Positions 17,876 through 26,027 of a stretch of 64,000 bases of DNA are shown one piece after another. This stretch comes from Stenotrophomonas pavanii. Lineage in GTDB: Bacteria; Pseudomonadota; Gammaproteobacteria; Xanthomonadales; Xanthomonadaceae. The stretch's first letter is position 1. Every line of letters starts with the position of its first letter. The translations under genes and the position numbers were made by a program. The notes below the pieces were generated by a model, which saw nothing but the letters and a program-made list of their open reading frames with translations, had not been told where the DNA came from and ran no database searches. The stretch lies in contig NZ_FNFQ01000010.1 in the NCBI RefSeq assembly GCF_900101175.1, positions 1-64,000 of the forward strand. The letters are read 5' to 3'.

Positions 17876-18291
17876 GCCTGCTGGCCTCCACCCTGCTGGC
17901 GGTCGGCAAGACCGCCGCGCCGATCGGTCCGCAGGTCGGCCAGCATGCGGCGGCCGCGCCCAGCCTGTTCGGCGCGGTGCTGGCGCTGCTGGCGGTGCTG
18001 GCGCTGGTGATCGGCCTGGGCTGGCTGCTCAAGCGCATGCCCGGCAGCGGCTTCCGCCCGGCCGAAGGCATGAAGCTGGTGGCCAGCCTCAGCGTCGGCG
18101 CCAAGGAGCGGGTGGTAGTGGTGGAGGTCAATGGCCAGCAACTGCTGCTGGGCGTCACCGCCGGCGGCATCAACACCCTGCATGCCCTGCCCGAACCGCT
18201 GCCGCCGCCGGCACCGGTGCGCGTGCCGGACTTCAAGAACCTGCCGAATTTCGCCCAGCTGCTGCAGCAGCGGCTGCGCAAGGATCCCTGA
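17872..18291 (+). CDS. fliO: Flagellar export assembly protein FliO
   Basis: FliO helps assemble the FliP ring of the export gate. The 139-residue protein has one membrane helix (about 30-50, rich in Leu, Ala and Val) followed by a KRMPGSG turn and a small cytoplasmic domain with LVASLSVGAKERVVVVEVNG, as in the FliO family. The start is a TTG at 17872 overlapping the fliN stop; a rare start codon fits low expression. Confidence 0.9.
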   Translation: MSLLASTLLAVGKTAAPIGPQVGQHAAAAPSLFGAVLALLAVLALVIGLGWLLKRMPGSGFRPAEGMKLVASLSVGAKERVVVVEVNGQQLLLGVTAGGINTLHALPEPLPPPAPVRVPDFKNLPNFAQLLQQRLRKDP

Positions 18292-18292
18292 C

Positions 18293-19072
18293 ATGCGTGT
18301 CACCCGTACCCGTCTTGCCACCCTGATGCCGTGGCTGCTGTTGCTTGCCCTGTGCCTGTTGCCGGCGCTGGCGTTCGCCGCGCCCGGTGCCCCGGCCACC
18401 CCGCTGCCGGACGTCAATGTCGGCAAGATCGGCGGCCAGCCGGTCAGCCTGCCGCTGCAGACCCTGCTGCTGATGACGGCGATCACCCTGATCCCGTCGA
18501 TGCTGCTGGTGCTGACCTCGTTCACCCGCATCATCATCGTGCTGGGCCTGCTGCGCCAGGCGCTGGGTACCGGCCAGACGCCGTCCAACCAGGTGCTGCT
18601 GGGCCTGGCCCTGTTCCTCACCGCGATGGTGATGATGCCGACCTGGGACAAGGCGTGGAGCGCGGGCATGGCGCCCTACCTCAACGGCGACATCGACTTC
18701 CAGACCGCCTGGACGCTGACCACGCAGCCGCTGCGCGGGTTCATGCTGGCGCAGATCCGCGAGACCGACCTGATGACCTTCGCCGGAATCGCCGGGCATG
18801 GCACCTACGCCAGCCCCGACGCGATCCCGTTCCCGGTGCTGGTCGCCTCGTTCGTCACCAGCGAACTGAAGACCGCCTTCGAGATCGGCTTCCTGATCTT
18901 CATCCCGTTCGTGATCATCGATCTGGTTGTGGCCAGCGTGCTGATGTCGATGGGCATGATGATGCTCTCGCCGATGCTGGTGTCGGCGCCGTTCAAGATC
19001 CTGCTGTTCGTGCTGGTCGATGGCTGGGTGCTGACCGTGGGCACGTTGGCGGCCAGCTTCAATCCGGCCTGA
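18293..19072 (+). CDS. fliP: Flagellar export gate protein FliP
   Basis: FliP is the pentameric core of the export gate. The 259-residue protein begins with a cleavable signal sequence ending in ALAFAAP (about residue 27), followed by membrane helices with TSFTRIIIVLGLLRQALGTG and a C-terminal LMSMGMMMLSPMLVSAPFKI, both diagnostic. The ATG at 18293, one base after the fliO stop, is chosen; the longer open frame runs inside fliO. Confidence 0.96.
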   Translation: MRVTRTRLATLMPWLLLLALCLLPALAFAAPGAPATPLPDVNVGKIGGQPVSLPLQTLLLMTAITLIPSMLLVLTSFTRIIIVLGLLRQALGTGQTPSNQVLLGLALFLTAMVMMPTWDKAWSAGMAPYLNGDIDFQTAWTLTTQPLRGFMLAQIRETDLMTFAGIAGHGTYASPDAIPFPVLVASFVTSELKTAFEIGFLIFIPFVIIDLVVASVLMSMGMMMLSPMLVSAPFKILLFVLVDGWVLTVGTLAASFNPA

Positions 19073-19089
19073 TATCCCCCACAAAGCGC

Positions 19090-19108
19090 CGTCGAGCATG
19101 GCTCGACG
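19090..19108. repeat. Short hairpin between fliP and fliQ
   Basis: CGTCGAGC and GCTCGACG form a perfect 8-bp stem with an ATG loop inside the 59-bp fliP-fliQ spacer. It resembles a decayed GTAG-type repeat. It may tune relative expression in the operon, but no effect can be shown from sequence. Confidence 0.5.
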
Positions 19109-19131
19109 CTGCACAAGCAGATGGAACCCGA

Positions 19132-19401
19132 ATGTCTCCCGAACTTGCCTTGACCGAACTGCGTGGCGGCCTGATCACCGTGCTGTGGGTGGCCGGACCG
19201 CTGCTGCTCACCGTGCTGGTGGTGGGCGTGGTGGTGGGCGTGGTGCAGGCCGCGACCCAGCTCAATGAACCGACCATTGCCTTCGTCGCCAAAGCGGCAG
19301 CGCTGACCGCGGTGCTGTTCGCGCTGGGCAGCCTGCTGATCGGCCACCTGGTTGAATTCACCACGCTGCTGTTCCAGCGCATTCCACACCTGATCGGCTA
19401 G
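19132..19401 (+). CDS. fliQ: Flagellar export gate protein FliQ
   Basis: FliQ is a small two-helix membrane protein of the export gate. The 89-residue product begins MSPELALTELRGGLITVLW and contains TQLNEPTIAFVAKAAAL, the conserved cytoplasmic turn, between two hydrophobic helices. It is the 3' part of a longer open frame that starts inside fliP; ATG 19132 is the family start. An out-of-frame ATG lies at 19121. It sits between fliP and fliR. Confidence 0.95.
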   Translation: MSPELALTELRGGLITVLWVAGPLLLTVLVVGVVVGVVQAATQLNEPTIAFVAKAAALTAVLFALGSLLIGHLVEFTTLLFQRIPHLIG

Positions 19402-19414
19402 GGCACGCGCTTCG

Positions 19415-20206
19415 ATGGACGCCGCGACACAGATGGCGGCCGACGGCCTGCAGGCCTTCGGCATGATCGGCACGGTGCTGTGGACCATGCTGCGCATCGG
19501 CGCAGTGGCCATGGCCATGCCCATGGTCGGCACGCGTGCGGTGCCATCGCGGGTGCGCGTGGTGCTGGCCGGCACCCTGGCCATCGCACTGGCCCCGCTG
19601 CTGCCGCCGGTACCGGACTGGACCGGCTTCGACGCGGCTACGGTGCTGACCATTGCCCGTGAACTGGCCATCGGCGTATCCATCGGCTTCATGCTGCGGC
19701 TGGTGTTCGAAGCCGGCGCGATGGCCGGCGAACTGATCGCACAGGGCACCGGCCTGGCCTTCGCGCAGATGAGCGATCCACTGCGCGGAGGAACCTCCGG
19801 CGTGATCGGACAGTGGTTCTACCTGCTGTTCGGCCTGCTGTTCTTCACCGCCAACGGCCACCTGGCGTTGATCTCGCTGCTGGTGGACAGCTATCGCGCG
19901 CTGCCGATTGGCGCCCCGCTGCCGGACCCGCATGCCTTCTTCAGCATCGCCCCCACCTTCCTGCTGACCGTGCTGCGCGGCGCGCTGAGCCTGGCCATTC
20001 CGCTGACCGTGGCGATGCTGGCGGTGAACCTGGCCTTCGGCGTGCTGGCGCGTGCCGCCCCGGCATTGAACCCGATCCAGCTGGGCCTGCCGGTCTCGCT
20101 GCTGCTGGGCCTGTTCCTGCTGGCCCTGCTGGCCGGGGAAATGGGGCCGCCGGTGCAGCGACTGTTCGACGCCGCCTTCCAGGCTGCGGACGCGGTCACA
20201 CACTGA
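19415..20206 (+). CDS. fliR: Flagellar export gate protein FliR
   Basis: FliR is the single-copy gate subunit contacting FlhB. The 263-residue protein is highly hydrophobic, with about six membrane segments. It carries AMPMVGTRAVPSRVRVVLAG near the start and a FEAGAMAGELIAQGTGLAF segment typical of the family. It ends the fliL operon; a GC-rich palindrome follows at about 20235-20281. Confidence 0.95.
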   Translation: MDAATQMAADGLQAFGMIGTVLWTMLRIGAVAMAMPMVGTRAVPSRVRVVLAGTLAIALAPLLPPVPDWTGFDAATVLTIARELAIGVSIGFMLRLVFEAGAMAGELIAQGTGLAFAQMSDPLRGGTSGVIGQWFYLLFGLLFFTANGHLALISLLVDSYRALPIGAPLPDPHAFFSIAPTFLLTVLRGALSLAIPLTVAMLAVNLAFGVLARAAPALNPIQLGLPVSLLLGLFLLALLAGEMGPPVQRLFDAAFQAADAVTH

Positions 20207-20228
20207 CCCGGTCATCACGAATTGCCGC

Positions 20229-20259
20229 TTGAAGTCCCCCCCGGTCTGCGCGTTAGAGT
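20229..20259 (+). promoter_or_regulatory. Possible sigma-70 promoter before the GGDEF-EAL gene
   Basis: TTGAAG (20229-20234) and TTAGAG (20253-20258) are 18 bp apart, acceptable for a housekeeping promoter. It overlaps a GC-rich palindrome. Weak evidence only. Confidence 0.3.
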
Positions 20260-20373
20260 GAATGCGCGGCAACCGGGGGGATGCCGCACCTGGCCGGCGC
20301 CCGTCCGCGTCGGCCTGCCTCATGCATGCCCCACCGTAGTTTCCGTCGACAGGCAGGTCCGGGAGACTGACGA

Positions 20374-22506
20374 ATGCTGGTAGGCACGTACAACCCGTGG
20401 CTGGTGGCGATCTCACTGCTGGTTGCCGTGATGGCGTCGTACACGGCGCTGGCGATGGCCGGACGCACGGTCACCGCCCCCGGCAAGGGCGCGGCCTGGT
20501 GGTGGCGCCTGGGCGGCGGCTTTGCCATGGGCCTGGGCATCTGGTCGATGCACTTCATCGGCATGCTGGCCTTCGACCTGCCCATTCCACTGGGCTACGA
20601 CCTGCCCATCACCCTGCTCTCGCTGGCGCTGGCGATCGCCTCGTCGGTGTTCGCACTGTGGCTGGTTTCGCTGCGCACCCTGCCCCATCCGCGATTGGCC
20701 GGTGGTGCTCTGCTGATGGGCACCGGCATTGCCGGCATGCACTACGTCGGCATGGCGGCGATGCGCATGCAGCCGGGAATCGACTACGACCCGGGCTGGC
20801 TGCTGCTCTCCCTGGTGGTGGCGGTGGCCGCGTCGTGGACCGCGCTGTACGTGGCGTTCCGCCTGCGCGCGCAGCGCACCCGCGTCGGTGACCGGTTGGC
20901 AGCCGCGGGCCTGCTCGGCCTGGCCATCGTCGGCATGCACTACACCGGCATGGCCGCCGCGCGTTTCCCGGAAGGCAGCATCTGCGGCGCGGCGGTCGGC
21001 GATGGCCTGCAGAGCGAGTGGCTGGCGATGCTGGTGGTGGTGCTGACGGTCGCGATCCTGGCGGTAGTGCTGGTGGTTTCATGGCTGGACCAGCGGGTGG
21101 AGGCGCAGCTGCTGCGGCTGCGCAACTCGATGCTGAGCACCTCGTTGACCGATGCCCAGCAGGAACTGACCCAGGCCGCGCTGCACGATCCACTGACCCG
21201 CCTGCCCAACCGCCTGCTGCTGCAGCGGCGCATCGTGCAGGCGCTGGCCGAAGCCGAACAGGGCGGCAACCGCTTTGCGGTGATGTTCATGGACCTGGAT
21301 GGCTTCAAGCAGGTCAATGATGCCTACGGTCATCAGGCCGGCGACGCGCTGCTGGTGGCGGTGGCCGAGCGTACCCGGCAGCTGCTGCGGCCCAACGACA
21401 TGCTGGCCCGCCTGGGCGGCGACGAGTTCGTGCTGGTGGTGCGCATCGAGCACGACGAAGACCTGCCGACCCTGGCCCGGCGCATCCTGCAGGCGGTGGG
21501 CAGCGGTCCGCTGCTGCAGGACAACGAACTGCAGGTGACCGCCAGCATCGGCGTGGCGATCTGCCCGGACCACGCCGCCAGCGAGCGCCAGTTGATGGCC
21601 TTCGCCGACGCGGCGATGTACCAGGCCAAGGAGTCCGGTCGCAACGCCTTCGTGCTCTTCGCCGACTGGATGAACGACAGTGCCGAACAGCAGTTCCGGC
21701 TGCTGGCCGACCTGCGCCGGGCCATTGGCAGCGAGCAGTTGTTCCTGCACTACCAGCCCAAGATCCGCGTGGCCACGCAGAAGGTGGCGGGTGCCGAGGC
21801 GCTGATCCGCTGGAAGCATCCGGAGCATGGGCTGATTCCGCCGGACCGTTTCATCCGGCTGGCCGAGCGCAGCGGCGCGATCAACGAGATCGGCCGCTGG
21901 GCGCTGGACCAGGCCTGCCGCCAGCTGCGCCACTGGCACGATGCGGGCCACGAAGGCTGGTCGATATCGGTGAACCTGTCGCCAGTGCAGTTCGGCTCGC
22001 CCCACCTGCTGCGCGACGTGCGCGAGGTGATCGAGCGCCATCGCATTCCCGCGCGCCACCTGGTGCTGGAGATCACCGAAAGCACGGTGATGCGCGACAC
22101 CGACACCAGCCTGCGCCTGCTGCAGGCGCTGTCGGCGCTGGGCGTGGGCATCTCCATCGATGATTTCGGGACCGGCTATTCCAGCCTGCTGTACCTGAAG
22201 CGGCTGCCGGCCACCGAGATCAAGATCGACCACGCCTTCGTGCGCGACCTGGAGCACAGTGCCGAGGACGTGGTGATCGTCTCGGCGATCGTGGCGCTGG
22301 GCCACGCGCTGGACATGGACATCGTCGCCGAGGGCGTGGAGACCGCCGCGCAGCGCGCCTACCTGGAGCGCCTGGGCTGCGACTTCCTGCAGGGGTACCT
22401 GCTCGGCCGCCCGGTCGACGCGGCACGCTTCATGCAGCTGCACGACCTGCCACGGCCGCGGGTGGAACTGGCGCAGAGCCCGCCGCCGCAATACCCGCCC
22501 GGCTGA
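20374..22506 (+). CDS. MHYT-GGDEF-EAL c-di-GMP signalling protein
   Basis: A 710-residue integral membrane enzyme that likely makes and/or degrades c-di-GMP. The N-terminus (about 1-240) has seven or so helices with three MHYT-type repeats (MHFIGMLAF, MHYVGMAAM, MHYTGMAAA), proposed to sense a diatomic gas through copper. A GGDEF domain follows with an intact GGDEF signature (about 348-352) and an RPND inhibitory site five residues before it. The EAL domain retains GAEALIRW and the DDFGTGYSSL loop. Both activities could be intact. It stands alone between fliR and flhB, so its output probably feeds FleQ, PilZ or YcgR (inference). Confidence 0.9.
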   Translation: MLVGTYNPWLVAISLLVAVMASYTALAMAGRTVTAPGKGAAWWWRLGGGFAMGLGIWSMHFIGMLAFDLPIPLGYDLPITLLSLALAIASSVFALWLVSLRTLPHPRLAGGALLMGTGIAGMHYVGMAAMRMQPGIDYDPGWLLLSLVVAVAASWTALYVAFRLRAQRTRVGDRLAAAGLLGLAIVGMHYTGMAAARFPEGSICGAAVGDGLQSEWLAMLVVVLTVAILAVVLVVSWLDQRVEAQLLRLRNSMLSTSLTDAQQELTQAALHDPLTRLPNRLLLQRRIVQALAEAEQGGNRFAVMFMDLDGFKQVNDAYGHQAGDALLVAVAERTRQLLRPNDMLARLGGDEFVLVVRIEHDEDLPTLARRILQAVGSGPLLQDNELQVTASIGVAICPDHAASERQLMAFADAAMYQAKESGRNAFVLFADWMNDSAEQQFRLLADLRRAIGSEQLFLHYQPKIRVATQKVAGAEALIRWKHPEHGLIPPDRFIRLAERSGAINEIGRWALDQACRQLRHWHDAGHEGWSISVNLSPVQFGSPHLLRDVREVIERHRIPARHLVLEITESTVMRDTDTSLRLLQALSALGVGISIDDFGTGYSSLLYLKRLPATEIKIDHAFVRDLEHSAEDVVIVSAIVALGHALDMDIVAEGVETAAQRAYLERLGCDFLQGYLLGRPVDAARFMQLHDLPRPRVELAQSPPPQYPPG

Positions 22507-22558
22507 CACCGGGCCACGCGCGCCCGCCATCACGGAACGATTCCTGCGGCACTCTCCT

Positions 22559-22631
22559 GTAGAGCCGAGCTCATGCCCGGCTGTGCTTCGCGCCTGGCCC
22601 CAACCGTAGCCGAGCGTGGGCTCGGCTCTAC
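22559..22631. repeat. GTAG-family dimeric repeat
   Basis: GTAGAGCCGAGC (22559-22570) and GCTCGGCTCTAC (near 22620-22631) form long inverted arms around a variable centre that contains another GTAGCCGAGC. This is the head-to-head arrangement typical of S. maltophilia GTAG palindromes. Confidence 0.75.
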
Positions 22632-22645
22632 AGAACGGGCCCTCG

Positions 22646-22667
22646 GTAGATCCACGCCATGCGTGGA
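22646..22667. repeat. GTAG-family monomer overlapping the flhB promoter
   Basis: GTAGATCCACGCCATGCGTGG (22646-22666) is the same unit as the four tandem copies at 42792-42938. Its 3' TGGA supplies the -24 box of the sigma-54 promoter of flhB. Confidence 0.8.
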
Positions 22668-22679
22668 ACGGTTCTTGCA
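22664..22679 (+). promoter_or_regulatory. Sigma-54 promoter of flhB
   Basis: TGGAACGGTTCTTGCA has GG (22665-22666) and GC (22677-22678) 10 bp apart and a consensus TTGCA -12 box. It lies 34 bp before the chosen flhB start, which also argues against the upstream in-frame ATG at 22659. Confidence 0.85.
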
Positions 22680-22712
22680 CGCACCCCGGCAACCCCTGCC
22701 GCAGTGCCCGTG

Positions 22713-23843
22713 ATGTCCGAGAACGAATCCGCCGGCGAAAAGACCGAACAACCCACCGAAAAACGCCTGCGCGATGCCCGTGAACAGGGCAACCTGCCGC
22801 GCTCGCGCGAACTCGGCACCGCCGCCGTGTTCGGCGCCGGCGTGCTGGCGGTGATGGCCATGAGCGGCTCGATCGGCCGTGGCGCCAGTGCCTGGATGAA
22901 GCAGGCGCTCAGCCCGGAACAGAGCCTGCGGCAGAACCCCAAGGAACTGTTCGGCCACTTCGGCGACCTGCTGCTGCAGTTCATGCTGGTGATCGCACCG
23001 CTGGTGCTGGTCTGCCTGCTGGCCAGCTTCGTCGCCCCGCTGGTGATGGGCGGCCTGCGCTGGTCGCAGAAGGCGCTGCTGCCCGACATCAACCGCATGA
23101 ACCCGATGAGCGGGCTCAAGCGCCTGTATGGGCCCGAGGCGATTGCCGAGTTCACCAAATCGCTGCTGCGCGTGGCCTTCGTCGGCGTCGCCGCCGGGCT
23201 GGTGGTCTGGACCGGCTTTGACACCCTGCGCGGGCTGATCCACCACCCGCTGGAGACGGCCATCACCGACGGCCTCGGCTTCACCCTGCGCCTGCTGCTG
23301 GCCACCGCCGGCGCGATGCTGGTGCTGGCCGCCATCGATGCGCCGTATCAGCGCTGGAACTGGATGCGCAAGCTGAAGATGACCCGTGAAGAGCTGCGCC
23401 GGGAAATGAAGGAGAGCGAGGGCAGCCCCGAGGTGAAGGGCCGCATCCGCCAGCTGCAGCAGCAGATGGCCAACCGCCGGATGATGGAAGCGGTACCCAC
23501 CGCCGACGTGGTGGTGGTCAACCCCACCCACTACGCGGTGGCCCTGAAGTACGAGGGCGGCGCCATGAACGCCCCCACCGTGGTCGCGCTGGGCGTGGAC
23601 GAGACCGCCCTGCGCATCCGTGAGGTGGCCGACGGCAACAAGGTGGCGATCGTCTCTGCCCCGCCTTTGGCACGCGCCTTGTATCGGGAAGGCCAACTCG
23701 GAAAGGAAATCCCCGTGAGACTGTATTCGGCCGTCGCCCAGGTCCTGTCCTACGTCTACCAGCTGCGCGCCTGGCGCACTGGCCCGATGCCGGACGCCCC
23801 GCACATCCAGGTGGATGAATTCGGCAAGGGAGGCCGCCCGTGA
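22713..23843 (+). CDS. flhB: Flagellar export switch protein FlhB
   Basis: FlhB forms the export gate with FlhA and switches substrate class by self-cleavage. The 376-residue protein starts MSENESAGEKTEQPTEKRLR, has four membrane helices, and carries the autocleavage motif NPTH in VVVVNPTHYAVALKYEGG (about residue 270). The frame is open to an ATG at 22659, but that lies in the sigma-54 promoter, so ATG 22713 is used. It overlaps flhA by GTGA. Confidence 0.95.
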   Translation: MSENESAGEKTEQPTEKRLRDAREQGNLPRSRELGTAAVFGAGVLAVMAMSGSIGRGASAWMKQALSPEQSLRQNPKELFGHFGDLLLQFMLVIAPLVLVCLLASFVAPLVMGGLRWSQKALLPDINRMNPMSGLKRLYGPEAIAEFTKSLLRVAFVGVAAGLVVWTGFDTLRGLIHHPLETAITDGLGFTLRLLLATAGAMLVLAAIDAPYQRWNWMRKLKMTREELRREMKESEGSPEVKGRIRQLQQQMANRRMMEAVPTADVVVVNPTHYAVALKYEGGAMNAPTVVALGVDETALRIREVADGNKVAIVSAPPLARALYREGQLGKEIPVRLYSAVAQVLSYVYQLRAWRTGPMPDAPHIQVDEFGKGGRP

Positions 23844-25948
23844 GCGCCCAGCCCTCCGCCGGTTTCAACACCCGCCGCGCCCTGGAAATGATCCGCCAGG
23901 GCCTGGGCGCGCCGCTGATCGTGCTGGCCCTGCTGGCCATGGTCGTGGTGCCGCTGGCCGCGCCGGTGCTCGATGCGCTGTTCACCTTCAACATCGCCAT
24001 CTCGCTGATGGTGCTGCTGGCGGTGGTCTACGTGAAGCGCCCGCTGGACTTCACCATCTTCCCGATCGTGCTGCTGATCACCACCATGCTGCGGCTGGCG
24101 CTGAACGTGGCCTCCACCCGCGTGATCCTGCTGAACGGCCAGAACGGCCACGACGCCGCGGGCAAGGTCATCGCCGCCTTCGGTGAATTCGTGATCGGCG
24201 GCAACTACGCGGTCGGCATCGTGGTGTTCGCGATCCTGACCATCATCAACTTCGTGGTGATCACCAAGGGCGCCGGCCGTGTCTCGGAAGTGACCGCGCG
24301 CTTCATCCTCGACGCGATGCCCGGCAAGCAGATGGCGATCGACGCCGACCTCAACGCCGGTTTGCTGACGCGTGAAGAAGCCAAGCTGCGCCGCGAGGAA
24401 GTCCGCGAGGAAGCCGACTTCTACGGTGCGATGGACGGCGCCAGCAAATTCATCCGCGGCGACGCCATCGCCGGCATCCTGATCCTGTTCATCAACATGC
24501 TCGGTGGTCTGGCCGTGGGCGTGCTGCAGCATGGCATGCCGTTCGGCGAGGCCGCTGCGACCTATACCCTGCTGTCGATCGGTGACGGCCTGGTGGCGCA
24601 GCTGCCGGCCCTGCTGGTCTCCAGCGCGGTGGCGATGCTGGTCACCCGCGCCTCGCGTTCGCAGGACATGGCCCAGGCCATGACCGGCCAGGTGTTCGGC
24701 CAGTACCGCGCGCTGGCGATCACCGCCGGCATCATCGGCCTGGTCGGCCTGGTGCCGGGCATGCCCAACGTCGCTTTCCTGACGCTGGCCTCGATCCTCG
24801 GCTTCATCGCCTGGAAGCTGTATCGCAAGACCAAGGCACCGGCCGCCGATGCGACAGGCAGTGGCACCGATGCCGCCGCGCTCACTGCGCTCGGGCGCCC
24901 GGCCGCCGCGGCCCCCACTGCCGAGCTGAGCTGGGACGAACTGCGACCGGTCGATCCGCTGGGCCTGGAGGTCGGCTACCGGCTGATTCCGCTGGTGGAC
25001 AGCAACCAGGGCGGCGAACTGATGGCGCGCATCAAGGGGGTGCGCCGCAAACTCACCCAGGATGTCGGCTTCCTGATTCCATCGGTGCACATCCGCGACA
25101 ACCTGGAACTGCCCGCCAACGGCTACCGGGTGCTGGTGCACGGCGTGCCGGTGGCCACCGCCGAAATCCACCCGGACCGCGAGCTGGCACTGGACCCGGG
25201 CAGCGCGCTGGGCACCCTGGAGGGCATCGCCGGCAAGGACCCCGCGTTCGGCCTGGATGCCACCTGGATCCAGCCGCACCAGCGCGCCCAGGCCGAAACG
25301 CTGGGCTACACCGTGGTCGATCCGGCCACGGTGGTCGCCACGCACCTCTCGCACCTGATCCGCGAGCACGCGCCGGAACTGCTCGGCCACGAGGAAGTGC
25401 AGCACCTGCTGGCCAACCTGGCCAAGAGCGCACCCAAGCTCGTCGAAGATCTGACGCCCAAGGCGCTGCCGCTGTCGGCGGTGGTGCGCGTGCTGCAGAA
25501 CCTGCTGGTCGAGCGCATTCCGATCCGCCAGCTGCGCAAGATCGCCGAAGCGCTGGTTGAACACGCGCCCAGCAGCCAGGATCCGGCCGTGCTGACCGCT
25601 GCCGTGCGCACCGCACTGGGCCGCTTCATCGTGCAGGAGATCGCCGGAATGTCGGCGGAGCTGCCGGTGTTCACCCTCAACCCGCAATTGGAACGTGTCT
25701 TGCAGGAGTCCACGCAGGGCAACGGCGCCGCGCTGGAACCCGGACTCGCTGAGCGACTGCACCAGAGTCTGGCCGAATGTGTCAGCAAGCAGGAAGCCCG
25801 CAACGAGCCCGCGGTCGTGCTGGTACCCGGCCCGGTGCGCGCCGCGCTGGCCCGCCTGGTCCGCCACAGCGTTCCGTCGCTGTCGGTCCTGGCCTACAGC
25901 GAGGTGCCGGAAGACAAGCGCCTGAAGCTGGTCGGAACGATCAGCTGA
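23840..25948 (+). CDS. flhA: Flagellar export gate protein FlhA
   Basis: FlhA is the nonameric gate that uses the proton gradient and docks substrate-chaperone complexes. The 702-residue protein has eight membrane helices in the first half, the FHIPEP-family motif regions (TMLRLALNVASTRVILLNGQ; GDAIAGILILFINMLGGL) and a large cytoplasmic domain with the chaperone-binding site. GTG start at 23840 overlaps flhB by 4 bases. Confidence 0.97.
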   Translation: MSAQPSAGFNTRRALEMIRQGLGAPLIVLALLAMVVVPLAAPVLDALFTFNIAISLMVLLAVVYVKRPLDFTIFPIVLLITTMLRLALNVASTRVILLNGQNGHDAAGKVIAAFGEFVIGGNYAVGIVVFAILTIINFVVITKGAGRVSEVTARFILDAMPGKQMAIDADLNAGLLTREEAKLRREEVREEADFYGAMDGASKFIRGDAIAGILILFINMLGGLAVGVLQHGMPFGEAAATYTLLSIGDGLVAQLPALLVSSAVAMLVTRASRSQDMAQAMTGQVFGQYRALAITAGIIGLVGLVPGMPNVAFLTLASILGFIAWKLYRKTKAPAADATGSGTDAAALTALGRPAAAAPTAELSWDELRPVDPLGLEVGYRLIPLVDSNQGGELMARIKGVRRKLTQDVGFLIPSVHIRDNLELPANGYRVLVHGVPVATAEIHPDRELALDPGSALGTLEGIAGKDPAFGLDATWIQPHQRAQAETLGYTVVDPATVVATHLSHLIREHAPELLGHEEVQHLLANLAKSAPKLVEDLTPKALPLSAVVRVLQNLLVERIPIRQLRKIAEALVEHAPSSQDPAVLTAAVRTALGRFIVQEIAGMSAELPVFTLNPQLERVLQESTQGNGAALEPGLAERLHQSLAECVSKQEARNEPAVVLVPGPVRAALARLVRHSVPSLSVLAYSEVPEDKRLKLVGTIS

Positions 25949-26027
25949 CGCCGGGCTCCGACGCGCCAGAAAACAGACACCACTTTCGAACCAACGCAAC
26001 AGACCGATACCAAGGGGAACCCGCACC

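Noticed and set aside
18131-18292. Upstream extension of fliP inside fliO
   Set aside because: The frame is open but the conserved signal peptide starts at ATG 18293, one base after the fliO stop.
20235-20281. GC-rich palindrome after fliR considered as a c-di-GMP riboswitch
   Set aside because: The conserved c-di-GMP riboswitch core sequences are not present. It may simply be an mRNA-end hairpin.
22659-22712. Upstream ATG for flhB at 22659
   Set aside because: It lies within the GTAG repeat and the sigma-54 promoter, so it would not be on the transcript. ATG 22713 starts at the family N-terminus.
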